A stretch of 64,000 nt of DNA, from assembly GCF_020509005.1 (NCBI RefSeq), contig NC_063012.1, positions 9,238,001-9,302,000 on the forward strand, given 5' to 3'. How positions within the stretch are numbered: the stretch's first letter is position 1; every line of letters begins with the position of its first letter. The position numbers and the translations under genes were made by a program. Source of the DNA: Fulvia fulva. Taxonomy: Eukaryota > Ascomycota > Dothideomycetes > Mycosphaerellales > Mycosphaerellaceae. The notes beneath the pieces are model-generated. The model ran no database searches, was not told the DNA's origin, and saw only the letters and a program-made list of their open reading frames with translations. Shown piece after piece: positions 63,720 to 64,000 of this stretch.

Positions 63720-64000
63720 ATGGCAGAGGCAATGTGTGGGCCGTCCAACCCACTGCAGCAGTTCAGGAAGCAAGGCAACATCGACCGCACACTCCAGCAA
63801 GATCGTCTGGCTGCACGCCACCACCCGGCTCAAGGCTTCCGCTCTCACGACGCCAACGCGCGATTGCTCGATCCCGAGTTCGAGGCCTTTCAAGCTGGCT
63901 TAGAGCCACCCATCCTCGAACATGCACACGCACTCCAAGCGCCCCAGAGCTCTGGCGGACCTTCGCAAGCACCGTCGTGGGCAGCGGACTTTCACCAGAT
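63720..64000 (+). CDS. PEX5: PEX5, peroxisomal targeting signal receptor (N-terminus, cut by window end)
   Basis: ATG 63,720; 93 residues are present before the window ends. MAEAMCGPSNPLQQFRKQ carries the conserved Cys at position 6, the monoubiquitination site used for receptor recycling. RTLQQDRLAARHH and PEFEAFQAGL follow, as in fungal PEX5. WAADFHQ at residues 87-93 is a WxxxF motif that binds Pex14/Pex13. The TPR repeats that bind SKL-type signals would lie beyond the window. The receptor cycles between cytosol and peroxisome membrane. Confidence 0.9.
   Translation, partial: MAEAMCGPSNPLQQFRKQGNIDRTLQQDRLAARHHPAQGFRSHDANARLLDPEFEAFQAGLEPPILEHAHALQAPQSSGGPSQAPSWAADFHQ

Noticed and set aside
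63207..63893. 228-residue minus-strand frame over the SEC13-PEX5 promoter
   Set aside because: Overlaps the SEC13 5' exons and antisense to PEX5, starts and reads without motifs; spliced SEC13 explains the region.

Overview
The window looks like a piece of a filamentous ascomycete chromosome (Pezizomycotina; a dothideomycete is my guess, not proven). Evidence: short introns of about 50-75 nt with GTRNGN donors and CTAAC/CTGAC-type branch sites, a CPC1/CpcA-type bZIP gene, and a repeat block carrying the repeat-induced point mutation (RIP) signature, CpA to TpA on both strands.

Bases 1 to about 39,000 are a nested retrotransposon cluster with no intact host gene. From the left: a non-LTR element on the minus strand (LINE-A, 1-~4,672), relatively intact, lies in the integrase of a degraded Ty3/gypsy element (gypsy-1, minus). 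Gypsy-1 also carries a solo copia LTR (4,979-5,214, TSD CTATA) and is split at 8,716/18,781 by a plus-strand LINE. That LINE is itself split by a minus-strand LINE (10,514-15,489). Next, a partial LINE (LINE-B) is split by a near-complete Ty1/copia element (23,667-29,287, TSD AGCTG/AGCTA). A plus-strand chromodomain gypsy (gypsy-2) follows, interrupted by gypsy-3 (29,677-34,671, TSD CTACC) and by two solo LTRs (36,844-37,363, TSD TTTAT; 37,393-37,586, TSD GTTAA). An antisense reading frame lies downstream of the gypsy-2 chromodomain. Most of this DNA is saturated with TpA and poor in CpA/TpG. LINE-A and the copia element are instead poor in CpG.

From about 39,000 the composition changes sharply to ordinary coding DNA. 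In order: an alanine-glyoxylate-type aminotransferase (+), an EthD-like protein (-), a gene-poor stretch with a weak ORF (-) and a reading frame broken by one TGA (-), the amino-acid-starvation regulator CPC1/GCN4 (-), prefoldin subunit 5 (+), a small hypothetical (-), MAK21/NOC1 for 60S ribosome assembly (-), mitochondrial prolyl-tRNA synthetase (+), a divergent NADAR/YbiA-like protein (+), a coiled-coil/acidic hypothetical (-), a coiled-coil protein (+), a protein with a DUF7587-like domain broken by two compensating frame changes (+), a basic protein with a C-terminal membrane segment (-), SEC13 (-), and the start of PEX5 (+, cut by the window end).

The housekeeping genes are unrelated in pathway apart from a loose link to translation and amino-acid supply (CPC1, ProRS, MAK21). 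The 53.8-60.4 kb stretch is the least familiar part: three poorly known nuclear-type or coiled-coil genes, two of which share a duplicated (CAC)n-containing upstream module. Several spliced models here (prefoldin 5, ProRS, SEC13, the 60.6-61.8 kb gene) come from reading splice sites by eye and should be checked against RNA.
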